From: Nageia nagi
Lineage: Eukaryota > Pinophyta
DNA: 64,000 nt
Assembly (NCBI GenBank): GCA_050084985.1
Contig: JBITNC010000001.1
Span: forward strand, 91,140,001 to 91,204,000
Reading direction: 5' to 3'
This document shows positions 56,401-62,212 of the stretch, piece after piece (within the stretch, counting starts at the first letter, position 1; the number at the start of each line of letters is the position of its first letter). The notes below the pieces were generated by a model. The model had not been told where the DNA came from. It saw only the letters and a list, made by a program, of their open reading frames with translations, and did not search any database. The position numbers were made by a program, and so were the translations under genes.

Positions 56401-57128
56401 AGGGGTGGGATTTGAATCTGGGATTCCAATTCCCTAAGTTTTCCAATTCCCCTAACAAGTGGAGATCATGTTCTTTCTGTTATTAATAAAGCTTATTTTC
56501 TTGATTTTTTGGTGCTTTTGGTTTTATTTGGAAGATGATTGACATCTGACACCAGGTAGCTTGTAGCATTGTAGTATGTGATTGAAATAGTAAACTACTT
56601 TAAATTATACAATAATTGAAGAAATGCTTATTGCATTCTTTATATATGGAGACACTAACACTAAATTGGATTTTATACAAATCTAGGCGTTGTCATATAT
56701 GATTATGAACTAAGAATTGGCTGGGGTAAATCAGTATCACTTCCTTCTCAAGCTCTTCCTGCACCACCACCGGGTCAAATGGCTGTTAGAACGAAAGAGG
56801 TTTGATTGGATCTAAAGATATTCTTTCAACATTTTACTTCTTGAGATCAATTTGATGAAGTAACATCCTTTTTTACTTGTATAGTGTTATAGAACTAATT
56901 GTGAATGTTTATAATTTTGTGAAGAGATTTGAGCAGCCAATTTTTGCATTGGAATATTATTCTATTTATGCTATGTGGACTCTAGGCTAGATGTTTTCCA
57001 GATATTTACAGTACATAATTCACTTTATTTAAATATATTGTATGCTTCCGTAAAAGCAGGGTGCTAAAGTGGCTTGGTCAGGTTCTGGTGCTCCAACTCC
57101 TGTTGTTCCAAGTCAGGCAGCCGAGGTG
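17374..57128 (+). CDS. RRC1: U2 snRNP-associated SURP protein (SR140/U2SURP; RRC1), 5' part
   Basis: Nine exons join in frame: 17374-17448, 17540-17672, 17765-17810, 38704-38773, 39065-39214, 55439-55558, 55679-55844, 56687-56799, 57060-57128, giving about 314 residues. The N-terminus MTSFSVIRKKTPFQKHREEE and the segment FVRGGTINPDDRKA are typical of the plant family. Then come a PSFIPPGLA segment, a Lys/Glu-rich helix (about 103-156), and an RRM (about 187-268) with RNP2 LYVGNL (190-195) and RNP1 NCGFVAFM (233-240). The segment LRIGWGK, then SLPSQALPAPPPGQM, follows. Family knowledge: it acts in the spliceosome with the U2 snRNP, and in Arabidopsis affects red-light signalling through alternative splicing. 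The SURP, CID and C-terminal domains are expected beyond 64000; orthologues are about 950 residues. No stop or frame break is seen, so the gene appears functional. Confidence 0.95.
17540..17672 (+). CDS. RRC1: RRC1 coding exon 2 (residues 26-69)
   Basis: Acceptor GTGATTCAG, donor GTATATG. Encodes RADEEAARLYEEFVESFKGD and FVRGGTINPDDRK, strongly conserved in the family, and ends in phase 1. The intron before it is 91 bp. Confidence 0.95.
17765..17810 (+). CDS. RRC1: RRC1 coding exon 3, 46 bp micro-exon (residues 70-85)
   Basis: Acceptor ATAACAG, donor GTATTTG. It completes a Gly codon and encodes ISSKDGASGSKKGS plus two bases of an Arg codon finished 20.9 kb downstream. The intron before it is 92 bp. 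Confidence 0.93.
17811..21000. other. Left part of intron 4, nothing recognised
   Basis: AT-rich intron sequence. One motif is duplicated: a block with GAACTCTATCTGTAAATGGC near 19795 recurs in altered form near 20169 (AACTCTATCTTAAATGGC). No gene or element ends could be supported. Confidence 0.5.
21005..21480 (-). pseudogene. Copia D reverse transcriptase fragment
   Basis: Translates to NDTWELCKLPKAKEVISVNW, then RLTAKGYGQRYGVDCEVTYT and PVARQDKIKM, the fingers of a copia RT. After a stop it continues with VHQLDVLSASLM (palm, catalytic Asp kept but context changed), EEVHLEQAQGF and LKKALYGAKQA. The YVDD block is absent, so the element is truncated here or too decayed to see. Confidence 0.8.
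22200..22560 (-). pseudogene. Copia D integrase fragment
   Basis: Contains a pre-integrase-like ELWHLRNDHLNFQSLNLM (with a stop before it), then SLQLIHVNIHGPIREPNVNK and FIDDFTRNIWIHFLKNKTEA of the integrase core. The first catalytic Asp expected in HVDIHGP is Asn here. The DNGGE and ERKN blocks are missing. Confidence 0.8.
22600..23639. mobile_element. About 1.04 kb insertion in copia D, possible solo LTR
   Basis: The segment interrupts copia D coding sequence and is flanked on both sides by ATTTC (22595-22599 and 23640-23644), a 5 bp direct repeat as expected for an LTR insertion. It starts TGAAACAAACC and ends AACAACATG; read on the minus strand this is close to, but not exactly, TG...CA ends. 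It has no coding similarity. A solo LTR fits best. Confidence 0.5.
23690..24110 (-). pseudogene. Copia D zinc knuckle and protease fragment
   Basis: A degenerate knuckle CCYCKNMGAMKDNV (usual pattern CYYCKKMGHIKKDC) follows a Gly-rich segment. Further on, WYLDSSCSQLH corresponds to the protease motif W.LDSGCS.H, with Gly replaced by Ser. Stops occur between the blocks. Confidence 0.7.
24587..25700 (-). pseudogene. Extra reading frame in the LINE 3' region, unidentified
   Basis: A 233-codon frame (25428-24727) overlaps a second frame (25015-24587) and together they probably form one frameshifted sequence. Visible segments are MGWFGLSPLAEEMVREHMQK, LPQLWPKVASTIMNYITLD, and VNVPYFLFKELEKDAKDF; the end is Lys/Glu-rich (VLKEESEDS). 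Upstream sequence to about 25700 also translates plausibly (DPVYDACLRRDWMSKGWR). The block with VNVPYFLFKELEK recalls transposon-associated hypothetical proteins of plants, but I cannot name the family. It sits between LINE RNase H and the A tail, where LINEs normally have only a 3' UTR. Confidence 0.5.
25763..26317 (-). pseudogene. LINE RNase H domain (RVT_3 type)
   Basis: The frame starts with WEPPPEGVFKLNFDGASKGS, then GIGGVVKDVDGEVLVAYSEP, LPLMIEGDSKNIIELLNG-like sequence (read as LFPLMIEGDSKNIIELLNG) and SHIYGEANQLANGLANVG. These match the plant LINE RNase H fold with Asp in NFDGA, a Glu-containing EGDS strand and the final N..AN..A helix. It removes RNA from the RNA-DNA hybrid during insertion. 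It is open over about 185 codons but separated from ORF2 by a break near 26320. Confidence 0.88.
26368..27380 (-). pseudogene. LINE ORF2 fragment: RT thumb side and zf-RVT
   Basis: Begins near FLWGGVEERKRIALVAWDKC and runs through GGLGLRKLNLMNQALIGKLG, the conserved region after the RT palm. It then has KSGYESLRPKGSVWDWAKKV and the zf-RVT domain: NMFCWLVMHNRILTLNNLRK, then CPLCERDEEASNYLFLQCSF, which supplies the Cys/His zinc ligands. The frame is open for about 320 codons to 26368. The RT catalytic motifs lie upstream and are missing. Confidence 0.88.
27380..28060 (-). pseudogene. Copia D gag fragment
   Basis: Minus-strand frames give ALYHIQSAVDTSIIP, then VKTVKLKTLRKEYENLKVKE, then RVNDIINQKPTLGKKLENEI and VVKLLRTLTARWNGVFKPIE followed by ESK, ending ERLVERLNKF. 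This is the common copia Gag pattern (LQ.LR.EFE.L.MKE, RV..IVNQ...LGE, ILRSL...F..V..AIEESK). Several stops are present. The more N-terminal sequence up to about 28060 is only weakly recognisable. Confidence 0.8.
27880..28065. repeat. Local duplication
   Basis: CAAAAGCTTACTGGAATTCT with AATGAATGATG/AATGAATGAAG in front occurs near 27885 and again near 28027, about 140 bases apart, near the 5' end of copia D gag. Confidence 0.75.
28166..29224. other. Possible LTR of copia D, otherwise nothing recognised
   Basis: If the degenerate primer site near 28150 is real, the 5' LTR of D should start here, but no clean TG...CA pair could be fixed. The open frame 28375-28848 (157 codons, +) has no recognisable similarity and I treat it as chance. 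Confidence 0.35.
29225..30210 (-). pseudogene. Endogenous caulimovirid-like fragment (coat C-terminus, zinc knuckle, protease)
   Basis: Three decayed blocks lie in the order found in plant pararetroviruses. First (about 30130-29815) a coat-protein C-terminus-like stretch containing LAALPKGIGQVVYNK and, after a spacer, RKLCLQTRVKNK. Second (about 29640) a Cys/His cluster with YAHSCP resembling the knuckle. Third (29500-29231) a retropepsin-like segment with YTAFLDIGSNLKF, where DIGS stands for the usual DTGA, followed by a conserved strand pattern. Stops and frame changes occur throughout and no RT is seen downstream, so this is a non-functional relic in an intron. Copia or gypsy origin is less likely because the coat-type block does not fit their Gag. 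Confidence 0.5.
30211..32641. other. Intron 4 sequence without recognised gene
   Basis: AT-rich. A perfect 10 bp hairpin, AAATAGCAAC/GTTGCTATTT, with a 5-base loop lies at 30572-30596, nested within CCTCAATT...AATTGAGG arms. Nothing else could be supported. Confidence 0.5.
32642..33701. mobile_element. hAT-like non-autonomous DNA transposon (1,060 bp)
   Basis: The ends are inverted: left CAAGGTTCCATAGGG and, complementing the right end, CAAGGTTACAAGGGAGCACG. The flanking 8-mers GTATTTAC (32634-32641) and GCATTAAC (33702-33709) agree at 6 of 8 positions, as for an old hAT target duplication. The subterminal regions are rich in GGGAACG/CGTTCCC motifs on both strands, unlike the AT-rich intron around them. 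No transposase is encoded. Confidence 0.65.
33710..38703. other. Right part of intron 4, no gene recognised
   Basis: Apart from a short GC-richer block at about 35870-36140 (listed separately) I see no coding similarity. Minus-strand frames at 34155-34595 and 34602-34796 are open but unrecognised. The region 36650-36920 is also locally GC-richer, with no identifiable content. Confidence 0.45.
35870..36142. repeat. Possible SINE-like short retroposon
   Basis: A GC-richer block of about 250 bases, sharply different from the surrounding intron, ends in a run of T (about 36125-36139) followed by AT-rich DNA. It has no coding similarity. Size, composition and the homopolymer end suggest a SINE, but I could not define pol III A and B boxes or a target duplication. 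Confidence 0.3.
38704..38773 (+). CDS. RRC1: RRC1 coding exon 4 (residues 85-108)
   Basis: Acceptor TCGTTGACAG, consensus donor GTAAGTATT. It completes the Arg codon and encodes YVPSFIPPGLATASSKSKEA then EKK, ending in phase 0. Confidence 0.95.
39065..39214 (+). CDS. RRC1: RRC1 coding exon 5 (residues 109-158)
   Basis: Acceptor TTGGATTGCAG, donor GTATTGTG. It encodes the charged helix KEEEKPKEREKGKSRNIDHF, then MEELKAEQEMREKRNQE and a basic tail, ending in phase 0. Intron 5 before it is 291 bp. Confidence 0.95.
39333..39860. mobile_element. Foldback/MULE-type element with long TIRs (528 bp)
   Basis: The left arm (about 39333-39460), GGGAAACTTACCAAAATACC onward, is the inverted complement of the right arm (about 39735-39860), ending GGTAAGTTTCCC, over roughly 125 bases with scattered mismatches. 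Each arm itself repeats ATTACCAAAATACCC several times. The T-rich flanks TTGATTTTTTT and TTGTTTTTTT may be a degenerate duplication. The central 270 bases are AT-rich and non-coding. The terminal motif is shared with the element at 62213-63066. Confidence 0.75.
39861..40980. other. Intron sequence, nothing recognised
   Basis: AT-rich intron DNA between the foldback element and a tandem duplication; no coding similarity or element ends seen. Confidence 0.5.
40981..41256. repeat. Two-copy tandem duplication, period about 138 bp
   Basis: Both copies begin TTATGATGTCCCA and share GACTT.GCCTG.TGAAGTA, TGTTATCTGATTTGCTTTGC and a closing TAGCCTTA, with roughly one difference per ten bases. Confidence 0.85.
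41257..42728. other. Downstream flank of the unidentified coding region
   Basis: Right part is the 3' side of the broken minus-strand frame ending at 42729. A + strand frame at 41624-41836 is open and locally GC-richer but not recognised. I looked for a terminal repeat matching the right flank (52.9-54.5 kb) and found none, so the left border of the host element is unknown. Confidence 0.4.
42729..44776 (-). pseudogene. Unidentified coding region, main part, broken
   Basis: On the minus strand one frame continues from the start codon at 52897 (see next part), skipping copia B, down to about 43240. It is interrupted by four in-frame stops (44630-44632, 44585-44587, 44396-44398, 44108-44110), then shifts frame and ends at 42729. 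Total length would be about 690 codons. Segments: a basic part with LPLAKRRDDPSRYQRRHHYG; VQQVQATIDEYDARELERVA; a Pro/Ser-rich linker (RHQDPSPSPRPPRATRVAP); acidic and Lys-rich stretches; and a long coiled-coil-like Lys/Glu region (EIKSLKKELAAQKKLTKELE). It ends with VEELGPPTT. I recognise no domain. Most likely a protein of a mobile element; a decayed cellular gene is possible. Confidence 0.55.
44777..44781. repeat. Left target-site duplication of copia B (TGAAT)
   Basis: TGAAT directly before the 5' LTR; the same five bases follow the 3' LTR at 52874-52878. Confidence 0.95.
44782..45279 (+). repeat. 5' LTR of copia B
   Basis: Starts TGTTGGAATGTATAATGC and ends AAGTCTTTCA. A TATA box, CCTATAAATAG, at 45002-45012 would drive element transcription. 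Confidence 0.95.
45282..45296 (+). promoter_or_regulatory. Primer binding site of copia B
   Basis: TGGTATCAGAGCACC, complementary to the 3' end expected of plant initiator-Met tRNA, two bases after the LTR. Confidence 0.9.
45297..47726 (+). other. Long 5' leader of copia B with GC-rich central segment
   Basis: About 2.4 kb without a credible gene. The first 300 bases and the part from about 46240 onward align with the leader of element A (minus strand), including GACTTGTTTGGGGAGCC near 47120. The central part, about 45590-46210, is GC-richer, with repeated GGCTGCCAAG and GTGGCC-type words, and does not visibly match A. The short frames 45768-46055 and 45997-46203 lie in it and look non-conserved. 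Confidence 0.7.
47727..48519 (+). pseudogene. Copia B gag, broken
   Basis: Aligned from the ATG at 47727 with element A Gag. Two early stops (before IFDGSNFGIWEPWM and after RAKL) and a frameshift near 48010-48070 break the frame. Recognisable segments are RKLWQTVNENL, ELATSMIFRAVSDDVLLMIF and LQFRQGEDENVSIYLNKIID. It ends in a long Asn-rich tract (48430-48510) made of AACAACATGAACAA-type repeats, which is absent from element A. Confidence 0.88.
48520..48988 (+). pseudogene. Copia B zinc knuckle and protease, broken
   Basis: Continuing after a stop: CNYFGIQGHKEVDC, where the second knuckle Cys is Phe, then stops, then SSDWIVDFSCTNHLCFEKDQ. Here the protease motif DSG has become DFS. Further stops follow. 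Protease activity would be lost. Confidence 0.85.
48989..49916 (+). pseudogene. Copia B integrase, broken, catalytic residues lost
   Basis: Pre-integrase LWHQRLGHLNHKSIQVMKDQ keeps both His, but the CxxC start is changed (LREKCIFGKM versus LCERCILGKM in A). The core has LVHSNLMGS in place of LVHSDLMGP, so the first catalytic Asp is Asn. The last catalytic residue is also changed: NGVFKRKKK replaces NGVAERKNR (Glu to Lys). A frameshift near 49470 and a stop near 49645 interrupt it. Confidence 0.88.
50004..51662 (+). pseudogene. Copia B reverse transcriptase and RNase H, few stops
   Basis: The frame runs from the linker (TRSMTLNKFLFAKI) through NETWDLVPYPSEKNVIGNKW, FQLDVKSAFLNDDLDVEIFM, YGLKQAPRA and LLYVDDLLIT (YVDD kept). 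The RNase H domain follows, with SGFLDSDYGGDRDDRKSTFA, FWASKKQPTVSFSTIEVEYR and IWLRHILKEIGYEHG. Stops occur after RLVAKGFA (about 50332), after QAPRA (50587), near 50655 and at 51417. The last part, VFHQRTKHVEI to LPSRGSEV, ends at 51662. This is the best-preserved domain of B. Confidence 0.92.
51663..52365 (+). other. 3' UTR of copia B
   Basis: Non-coding, about 700 bases, aligned with the 3' UTR of element C but with only one copy of the 109 bp unit (about 51811-51915). Confidence 0.8.
52366..52374 (+). promoter_or_regulatory. Polypurine tract of copia B
   Basis: AAGGGGGAG directly before the 3' LTR, same as in element C. Confidence 0.9.
52375..52873 (+). repeat. 3' LTR of copia B
   Basis: Starts TGTTGAAATGTATAATGC and ends CAGCTCTTTCA; about 95 percent identical to the 5' LTR by hand count. 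Confidence 0.95.
52874..52878. repeat. Right target-site duplication of copia B (TGAAT)
   Basis: Matches 44777-44781 exactly. Keeping one copy leaves the unidentified minus-strand reading frame continuous across the site. Confidence 0.95.
52874..52897 (-). pseudogene. Start of the unidentified coding region (8 codons)
   Basis: Minus strand reads ATC ACC ATG at 52897 and continues MTPSKGNS to the TGAAT duplication; the frame continues at 44776 with APDFATDLERLKQDC beyond the copia B insertion. The ATG context and the position downstream of a TATA-like box support it as the start, but no RNA evidence is available. Confidence 0.5.
53118..53125 (-). promoter_or_regulatory. TATA-like box upstream of the unidentified coding region
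   Basis: The minus strand reads GGGCTATAAATACAAGCC, a good plant TATA context, about 220 bases upstream of the ATG at 52897 and downstream of the hairpin array. Confidence 0.45.
53421..54163. repeat. Array of seven long imperfect palindromes (hairpins)
   Basis: Units of about 40-46 bp at 53421-53462, 53493-53534, 53636-53681, 53782-53823, 53896-53937, 54010-54049 and 54122-54163. The consensus arm is GCATGGTTCAAAAAGACAA, a short loop, then TTGTCTTTTGAAACCATGC. The unit at 53896 pairs 17 of 19 bases around a 4-base loop. The spacers are unlike each other apart from common GCC/GGCC words near the arms; unit starts are 72-146 bases apart, the last four about 113. The hairpins are diverged copies, yet each keeps arm complementarity, which may mean paired change or repeated copying. 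Confidence 0.88.
54164..55438. other. Right end of intron 6, nothing recognised
   Basis: From 54164 to about 54480 the sequence has the GC-richer composition of the hairpin region; after that it returns to AT-rich intron DNA. The border of the host element probably lies near 54450-54480 but no terminal repeat was found. Confidence 0.4.
55439..55558 (+). CDS. RRC1: RRC1 coding exon 6, start of RRM (residues 159-198)
   Basis: Acceptor TTTTCATGCAG. Encodes HSSRFDELPDELDPFGKLPG, then the RRM start TTNLYVGNLSPQ with RNP2 LYVGNL. Ends in phase 0 at CCTCAG followed by GCAAAT, a GC donor. Confidence 0.94.
55559..55678 (+). other. RRC1: RRC1 intron 7, 120 bp, GC-AG type
   Basis: Exon 6 must end at CAG (55558) to join [11 protein letters not shown] in frame. 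The intron then starts GCAAAT and ends GATGTCAG. Reading through meets TAG near 55652, so retention would truncate the protein inside the RRM. No GT donor nearby preserves the conserved SPQ-VDE junction. Confidence 0.85.
55679..55844 (+). CDS. RRC1: RRC1 coding exon 7, RRM core (residues 199-253)
   Basis: Acceptor GATGTCAG, donor GTCAGTG. Encodes [40 protein letters not shown] (RNP1) and FMNREDAQAANDEMQ, ending in phase 1. Confidence 0.95.
56328..56480. repeat. Dispersed short repeat, copy 2 (intron 8)
   Basis: Matches the intron 1 copy at 15600-15785 in order and orientation: GGGTTTTGAAAGG, CTTTTACATTTGG, GGGGTGGGATTTGAA and GGAGATCATG. Considerable divergence between the copies suggests an old family. 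Confidence 0.5.
56687..56799 (+). CDS. RRC1: RRC1 coding exon 8, end of RRM (residues 254-291)
   Basis: Acceptor ACAAATCTAG, donor GTTTGATT. Encodes VVIYDYELRIGWGKSVSLPS and QALPAPPPGQMAVRTKE, highly characteristic of the SR140/U2SURP family. Intron 8 before it is 842 bp. Confidence 0.95.
57060..57128 (+). CDS. RRC1: RRC1 coding exon 9 (residues 292-314)
   Basis: Acceptor GTAAAAGCAG, consensus donor GTAAGTAC. Encodes GAKVAWSGSGAPTPVVPSQA then AEV. Phase 0. The next conserved block of the family (the SURP region) is not found in the remaining 6.9 kb. Confidence 0.9.
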
Positions 57129-59239
57129 GTAAGTACAAACTGGGAATTCTATAATATTACTGAGAACAAAAGTCAGACCTTTCATGAGGGTGTTAAGTAG
57201 TCTTGGCTTACATTGTCATATGTGCGCAGTTTTTGTTTGCCAAAAAAAGAGCTTTTTCTTGGTAGATACTGTATTCGATGTCTTGGACGAATAGCTTTAT
57301 TTTGTTTGCACCATGGGACTTTAGCTATGAGACAAGTAATCTTCTGTGTATCATTTACCTGAGCTGAAACTTTCCTTCGTATTATGGAAGTGCCTGCAAA
57401 GGGTACGTCATAGTGGAAAAGTGCAAAAGGACCTACTAAGGAATACCCTTTTTATGGGAATTACTTCTGGACTTGAATTGTTGTTCAGGAATTTTTCCAG
57501 CTTTCCAACAAAATCTATACAAGAGAGATTGCTATATACTTACATAATTATGTGGTAGTTTTTTGTATCATTCTTTTGCTTCCTTGTATGTTGTATTGTA
57601 ATTATTTGTTTATTAAGGTCCAGTTTGGTCTAGTTATTGGTGAGTCAGCCACTTGATCAGTTGTATCTTATTCTGGGACTTTGACCCTCTGACTCATATC
57701 TTATTATTTTTTTACACTTTTTTTTTATGTTTCTGTTTTAACATCATCTACTGAATGTCGTATGCAAAAGCACAATAACTTTCATAGAGAAGTTTTGGAA
57801 CTTGTAATGGAATGTACTGGTTACTTTTCAGTTTGGATGCTTCTGTGTGTTGCAGATGCAAACTAAAAGGAAGCATTGAATGTCACTTTACATCTTCAAG
57901 CAGTAAACATAACACTTCCAATGTCAACATGACTTTTGATGATCCATCATGAATCAATGAAGTGCTAAACCGATTATGTTGAAGTGTGAAATCAGATTTG
58001 GGTAGATTTCTTTTACTGGCCTATATGGTTTGGTGATTGGCCTAACCTTTTGAGAAGCTGTTGGAGGTGTAAACTGGGAGGAATTGCTTGTAAAGTTTCA
58101 GGACCTTCATATTTTTGGCTACTAAGTTATTGCAACAGGACAGTCCTGGGCCACTCTAGCTTTTGCCTGGGAAACTGCCTGGAGTACTTTAGAAGCAGGA
58201 AGGGTACAGAGCATAATGAGATGGAAGATTCAGAACAGACATATTTTGTGCCATGAACCAATGTGTCCTAAATTTTCATGGCGATTAGAGTTCCTAGGTA
58301 TGAGAGTGGTTTTAGGGACAAACACCATGAACATTGGAATATAATCATGTAGCTAGAGCATGTTGGGAATGTTGGTTTGTTGTTGTTACAACCATCTGGA
58401 ACTTGTACACGGCCTTTCAACTTTACTATAAACTAAATTAGTTAATCTTATATTACAGGGCACATGTTTCCATTTTTCTACAGTCCTCATTTAATGCTAA
58501 ACACTTGCCTTATTACTTTACGTTTTGAAAGATAATCAATCACTTCTCTCAAATGCCCAGTCTGTGTGGAACTAGATGGAGGATGAATGGCATCCAGACT
58601 GATGATATTGCTGCTCTGAAACAGATTGATAATTTGCAACACAGTATCACAAAAAAAAAAACATTGAAGCCCTAGTAACATTGAAGCCCATATGATGGTA
58701 GACAGAAATGAGATTGATTAATGAAGTGCCTATACCCCTTCTGCTGCTTAGATGGCACATTTCTAAAGTTGAATATCACCTTCATCCTTTTTTCCTTGGG
58801 AACAATTTTTTGGTGTCAACAACTTGCCCGACAGTCTAGCTTTGTGTGATTGTTGCCACACGTTGTGGTACCAGTGGAGCGATCATTTCACTGTTAACTT
58901 GTTGAACATTTCTGCAAAGATGACATCGCTATTGAATTTCTTCAGACACTATGCACAATCATTATAGATGGCATCATTTTGTTATAGATATTCATATTAT
59001 ACTGTTAAAATAATTTGTTCTTCACGTACTCGAAGAACTTTTGAATTTTGTGTGTAGCATACAAAGTGTATGAATATTTGTGCCTTAAAGTTTATGCTCA
59101 GATGGAATGATGATGTCTACTAATCTATTTTCATGCACATTATGCTGACAGTTATGTTGTCTCTCCCAACTTATGACTATTGTTGGATGTCATTTGTTTC
59201 TGCTGCTGCTGAATGAAATTGACTCTCATTCATATCGGT

Positions 59240-59590
59240 GGCAGCCCTCACTACTTAACTCATCCAGAGCAAATTTATATCCAAGGCCCTTTCTCTATTA
59301 AACATCGTAGGCTAATGAGTTCTTTACGTCCTTTCCCATGAACCGACTCACATCCCCTTTACCTGCAGGGAGTATCAGTGTCTTCACTTCAGGAACCAAG
59401 AATTTCTTGCCTGTAGATGAAATAAACTCCCCATTGTCGTCAACAATTCCACTTAAAACTTTTGGTTTACCCTCCCTGGAAAACCTTTTAACATTCATAC
59501 ATATTCTTGGGTGTCATGCTAATTCTGTTATTGACATTCCAGACCAGTTTATTCTCCATGTTTCCTTTCCTTCTGCATCATGCCATAGTC
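59240..59590 (-). pseudogene. Unidentified coding remnant
   Basis: One minus-strand frame stays protein-like for about 115 codons with stops only near 59512 and two adjacent ones at about 59292-59297. Segments: ETWRINWSGMSITELA, then FSREGKPKVLSGIVDDNGEF, ISSTGKKFLVPEVKTLILPA and GKGDVSRFMGKD. A continuation after the double stop reads KGLGYKFALDELSS. The frame is antisense to RRC1. I do not recognise it; a processed pseudogene or transposon protein remnant are both possible. Confidence 0.35.
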
Positions 59591-59904
59591 TCATTCCTAG
59601 AGACATAGAAATGGCTCTAAGGAAACTAAGCACAATAAAGACAACAAATTGTAATGGGTTCAAGCAGAGTTTCTCAAGTGCAGCATTGAGTCGCTTTGTT
59701 TATTCCACTTTGGAATTGTTTAATTATTTTCACATTGGTTTCTTCCCATCCTAGAGGTATCATATTTTTCGCCCTATATACAAATTTGAGGATAGTTCAG
59801 ATTGCAATAACCATAACAGATTCCAATGACCATAAATTCATGATCGGACACACTTTTCCTAAGCTTTATGCATAGTGGTGGATACTAAGCTCTGTGATAA
59901 TTTG

Positions 59905-60236
59905 CTGCAAATCAGGCTTTTTGCTGTTTGGTGAGGTTTCAGAATCCTTTGACACAGTTTGTCGCTATTGTGATGCATCTGAATGAGGTAGTTGTTTGGC
60001 TTTCCCAAACTGGTGTACACCTTTATGATGATATCATAATTACGATTGGGATTAAACAACGGTGCCCTCATTCTTCCACCCTTTTTGGGATCTACATTTA
60101 TGAGCTTAAAGATTTCATTCATCAACACACTCATTCACAGGATGGTTGTTTACTATCTCATATTCGTATTGTTATTTTGATCTTTGGTGACGATTTTATT
60201 CTTATGGCATGCTACCTTGAGGACTTGAATTGTAGC
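59905..60236 (+). pseudogene. LINE reverse transcriptase fragment
   Basis: The + strand frame contains FVAIVMHLNEVVVWLSQTG, then TIGIKQRCPHSSTLFGIYIY followed by ELKDF, then VILIFGDDFILMACYLEDLN. This follows the non-LTR RT pattern (GV.QGCPLSP.LF..YI.EL, then ADD.VL.A.S..DL), with GDD at the active site and Gly replaced by Arg in QGCP. It stops at 60237. Only this palm portion is left; no endonuclease or A tail is seen. Confidence 0.8.
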
Positions 60237-62212
60237 TAGATGCTCTTTCTTACTTTTGTGAACTTTGTTAGCTTGCACTTATCCTTAGGAAAACTAGGAT
60301 ATGGTCTTCATGTCCTCCAAACAAGTTTGTTTGAGTTTTAGTTCTACAAGGAGATCCCATCGAAATTGCAATATCCTACATGTAGCTAGTAGTTCAATTT
60401 ATTGGTCCTTCCCTCAATTGTAATCTTGCTGCAAAATACATTTTTGTAATTTTGGAATCCCAGTGTTTTTTGATACATGTCTAGCACATCCCTAAAAACA
60501 TGCATTTCTCATGGAATCTCCATCTCAGAAGTATATTTAGGATCATCTTCTCTTGTCAAAGGTCCATGGGTGGCTGTTTGTTTTTGCAGGACAGATAGTT
60601 CTCTTTGGCTGTATGCCTGTCTGAGTGGGTTTGAAGGAGCTTCAGTGGATGACATTGAGGTTGGTATTCTAAGACCAATCTTCTTCTAGACACCATTCAC
60701 ATCTTTATATATTGACTTTCTAATTTCAGATACTCATTGAATACTCAACTCCTACCAGATACTAAGAGGACCAATAAAGCAATCAGAGGATATCTATGAA
60801 CAATATATCCTGGTTAGATGGTCATGGACGTCTCTTCCCTAACATCTCAGCCCCACAATGTTATTTTACTCCCAACATTACTTAAAGTATTATGGTATTA
60901 TCACTTATTTAGTCCATGTTCAATGACATTGGACTGGTAACCTCAAGATATCACTTGACCAGCTTTTAGTTTGTTCTCATCAGTTGTAAGTCAAGATAGA
61001 TCATCACGTTCCTAAATGTTCAGGTGTGGAAGATTTTATTCTTTACTTAGAGATTCGAGGTTTCACTCACTACATTATTTAGAGATTAAAGGAGGCTTCA
61101 AAACCCAACATGTTAATACTTCAGTATGATGCTATTGGTACAGGGAGCTGAGTGCCCCTATGATGCTATCAGTATCCTTGTTGATGGGGACCAACTAGTG
61201 CTACCTTGTATCCCTTCATGTGTTTTTGTTAATCTCTCTCTTGGTATGGTAACTGCTGCGCTTTGGCATCATACATTTACATTCTTGTTTATGTGCGAGA
61301 TATTGTAATGCTTGCTGTGACCCTTGAAAATCGTTGTTTGATCTTTGGAGATTGTATTCCAACCGCAAAAACACTTTTAGCAGCAACCTTGAAACAACCT
61401 GAGAGAGATCCTTAGAAACACCCTTGCAGACAAGCTTATAACTTAAGAAGGGAGTGTAGAAATGCATTTGAAGAGAAGCATACAAATTTTCTTTGAAAGT
61501 TTTTGGTGCAAAAGTTGTGATATATTTTTGGGCAAAAATTTTAAAGGGATTCTTTTTTTGATTCTAACTAGTTTCGATGTCCATAGCTCCATTGTATTAT
61601 GTAGCAAATGGAAACCTTTAGCTTTGAACATGCATTTATTTGTCTTAGAGATGTGGAATATTGCACAAGGAGGAGCTTGATTATCTGAACACTCTACTTT
61701 AGCAGAGCCAGGGCTTCCAATCAACCGAATGATTTTATGCCCATTTTTCTTCTTAAGCTCGTTTGACTCATCTAGCCAGGGAGGGAGGGTGGAGGCGGGT
61801 CTGTTATCTACCTCTAGCAAGTGGCACCAGGCTACTAATATATAATGAAACAGGAATATATGGGTTACGTGTGCTGATATTCGATTCCGTCTATCTATCT
61901 AGAAGCATGGGATGGTGGGAATGAGGGACAGAAGGAAGACTACAACTGGATATAGAAGGTTGCACTCATCGATTCTTGACCTTATTTATCAGTAGGCTTG
62001 CTTGTAACCAACTAAATCTCTGCTGTTCCACTCCGGACCCCAGGAAATATGATTGATAGTGCCCACCTCCCTCAGCATCACTATAGCTTGCCTTTGAACC
62101 GCTGTGTCTAGTCAGCCGGTCTGATTAAAGGAGACTTAACTCTGTATACCTTCCATACTACTTCAAAGCTACACTATTTCTTATCCATGTTTTCATCTAC
62201 ATGTATATTTTT

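Noticed and set aside
60579-60660. Possible next RRC1 exon after TTTTTGCAG at about 60588
   Set aside because: None of its frames matches the expected SURP-region sequence of the family, and the frame continuing from exon 9 meets a stop early.
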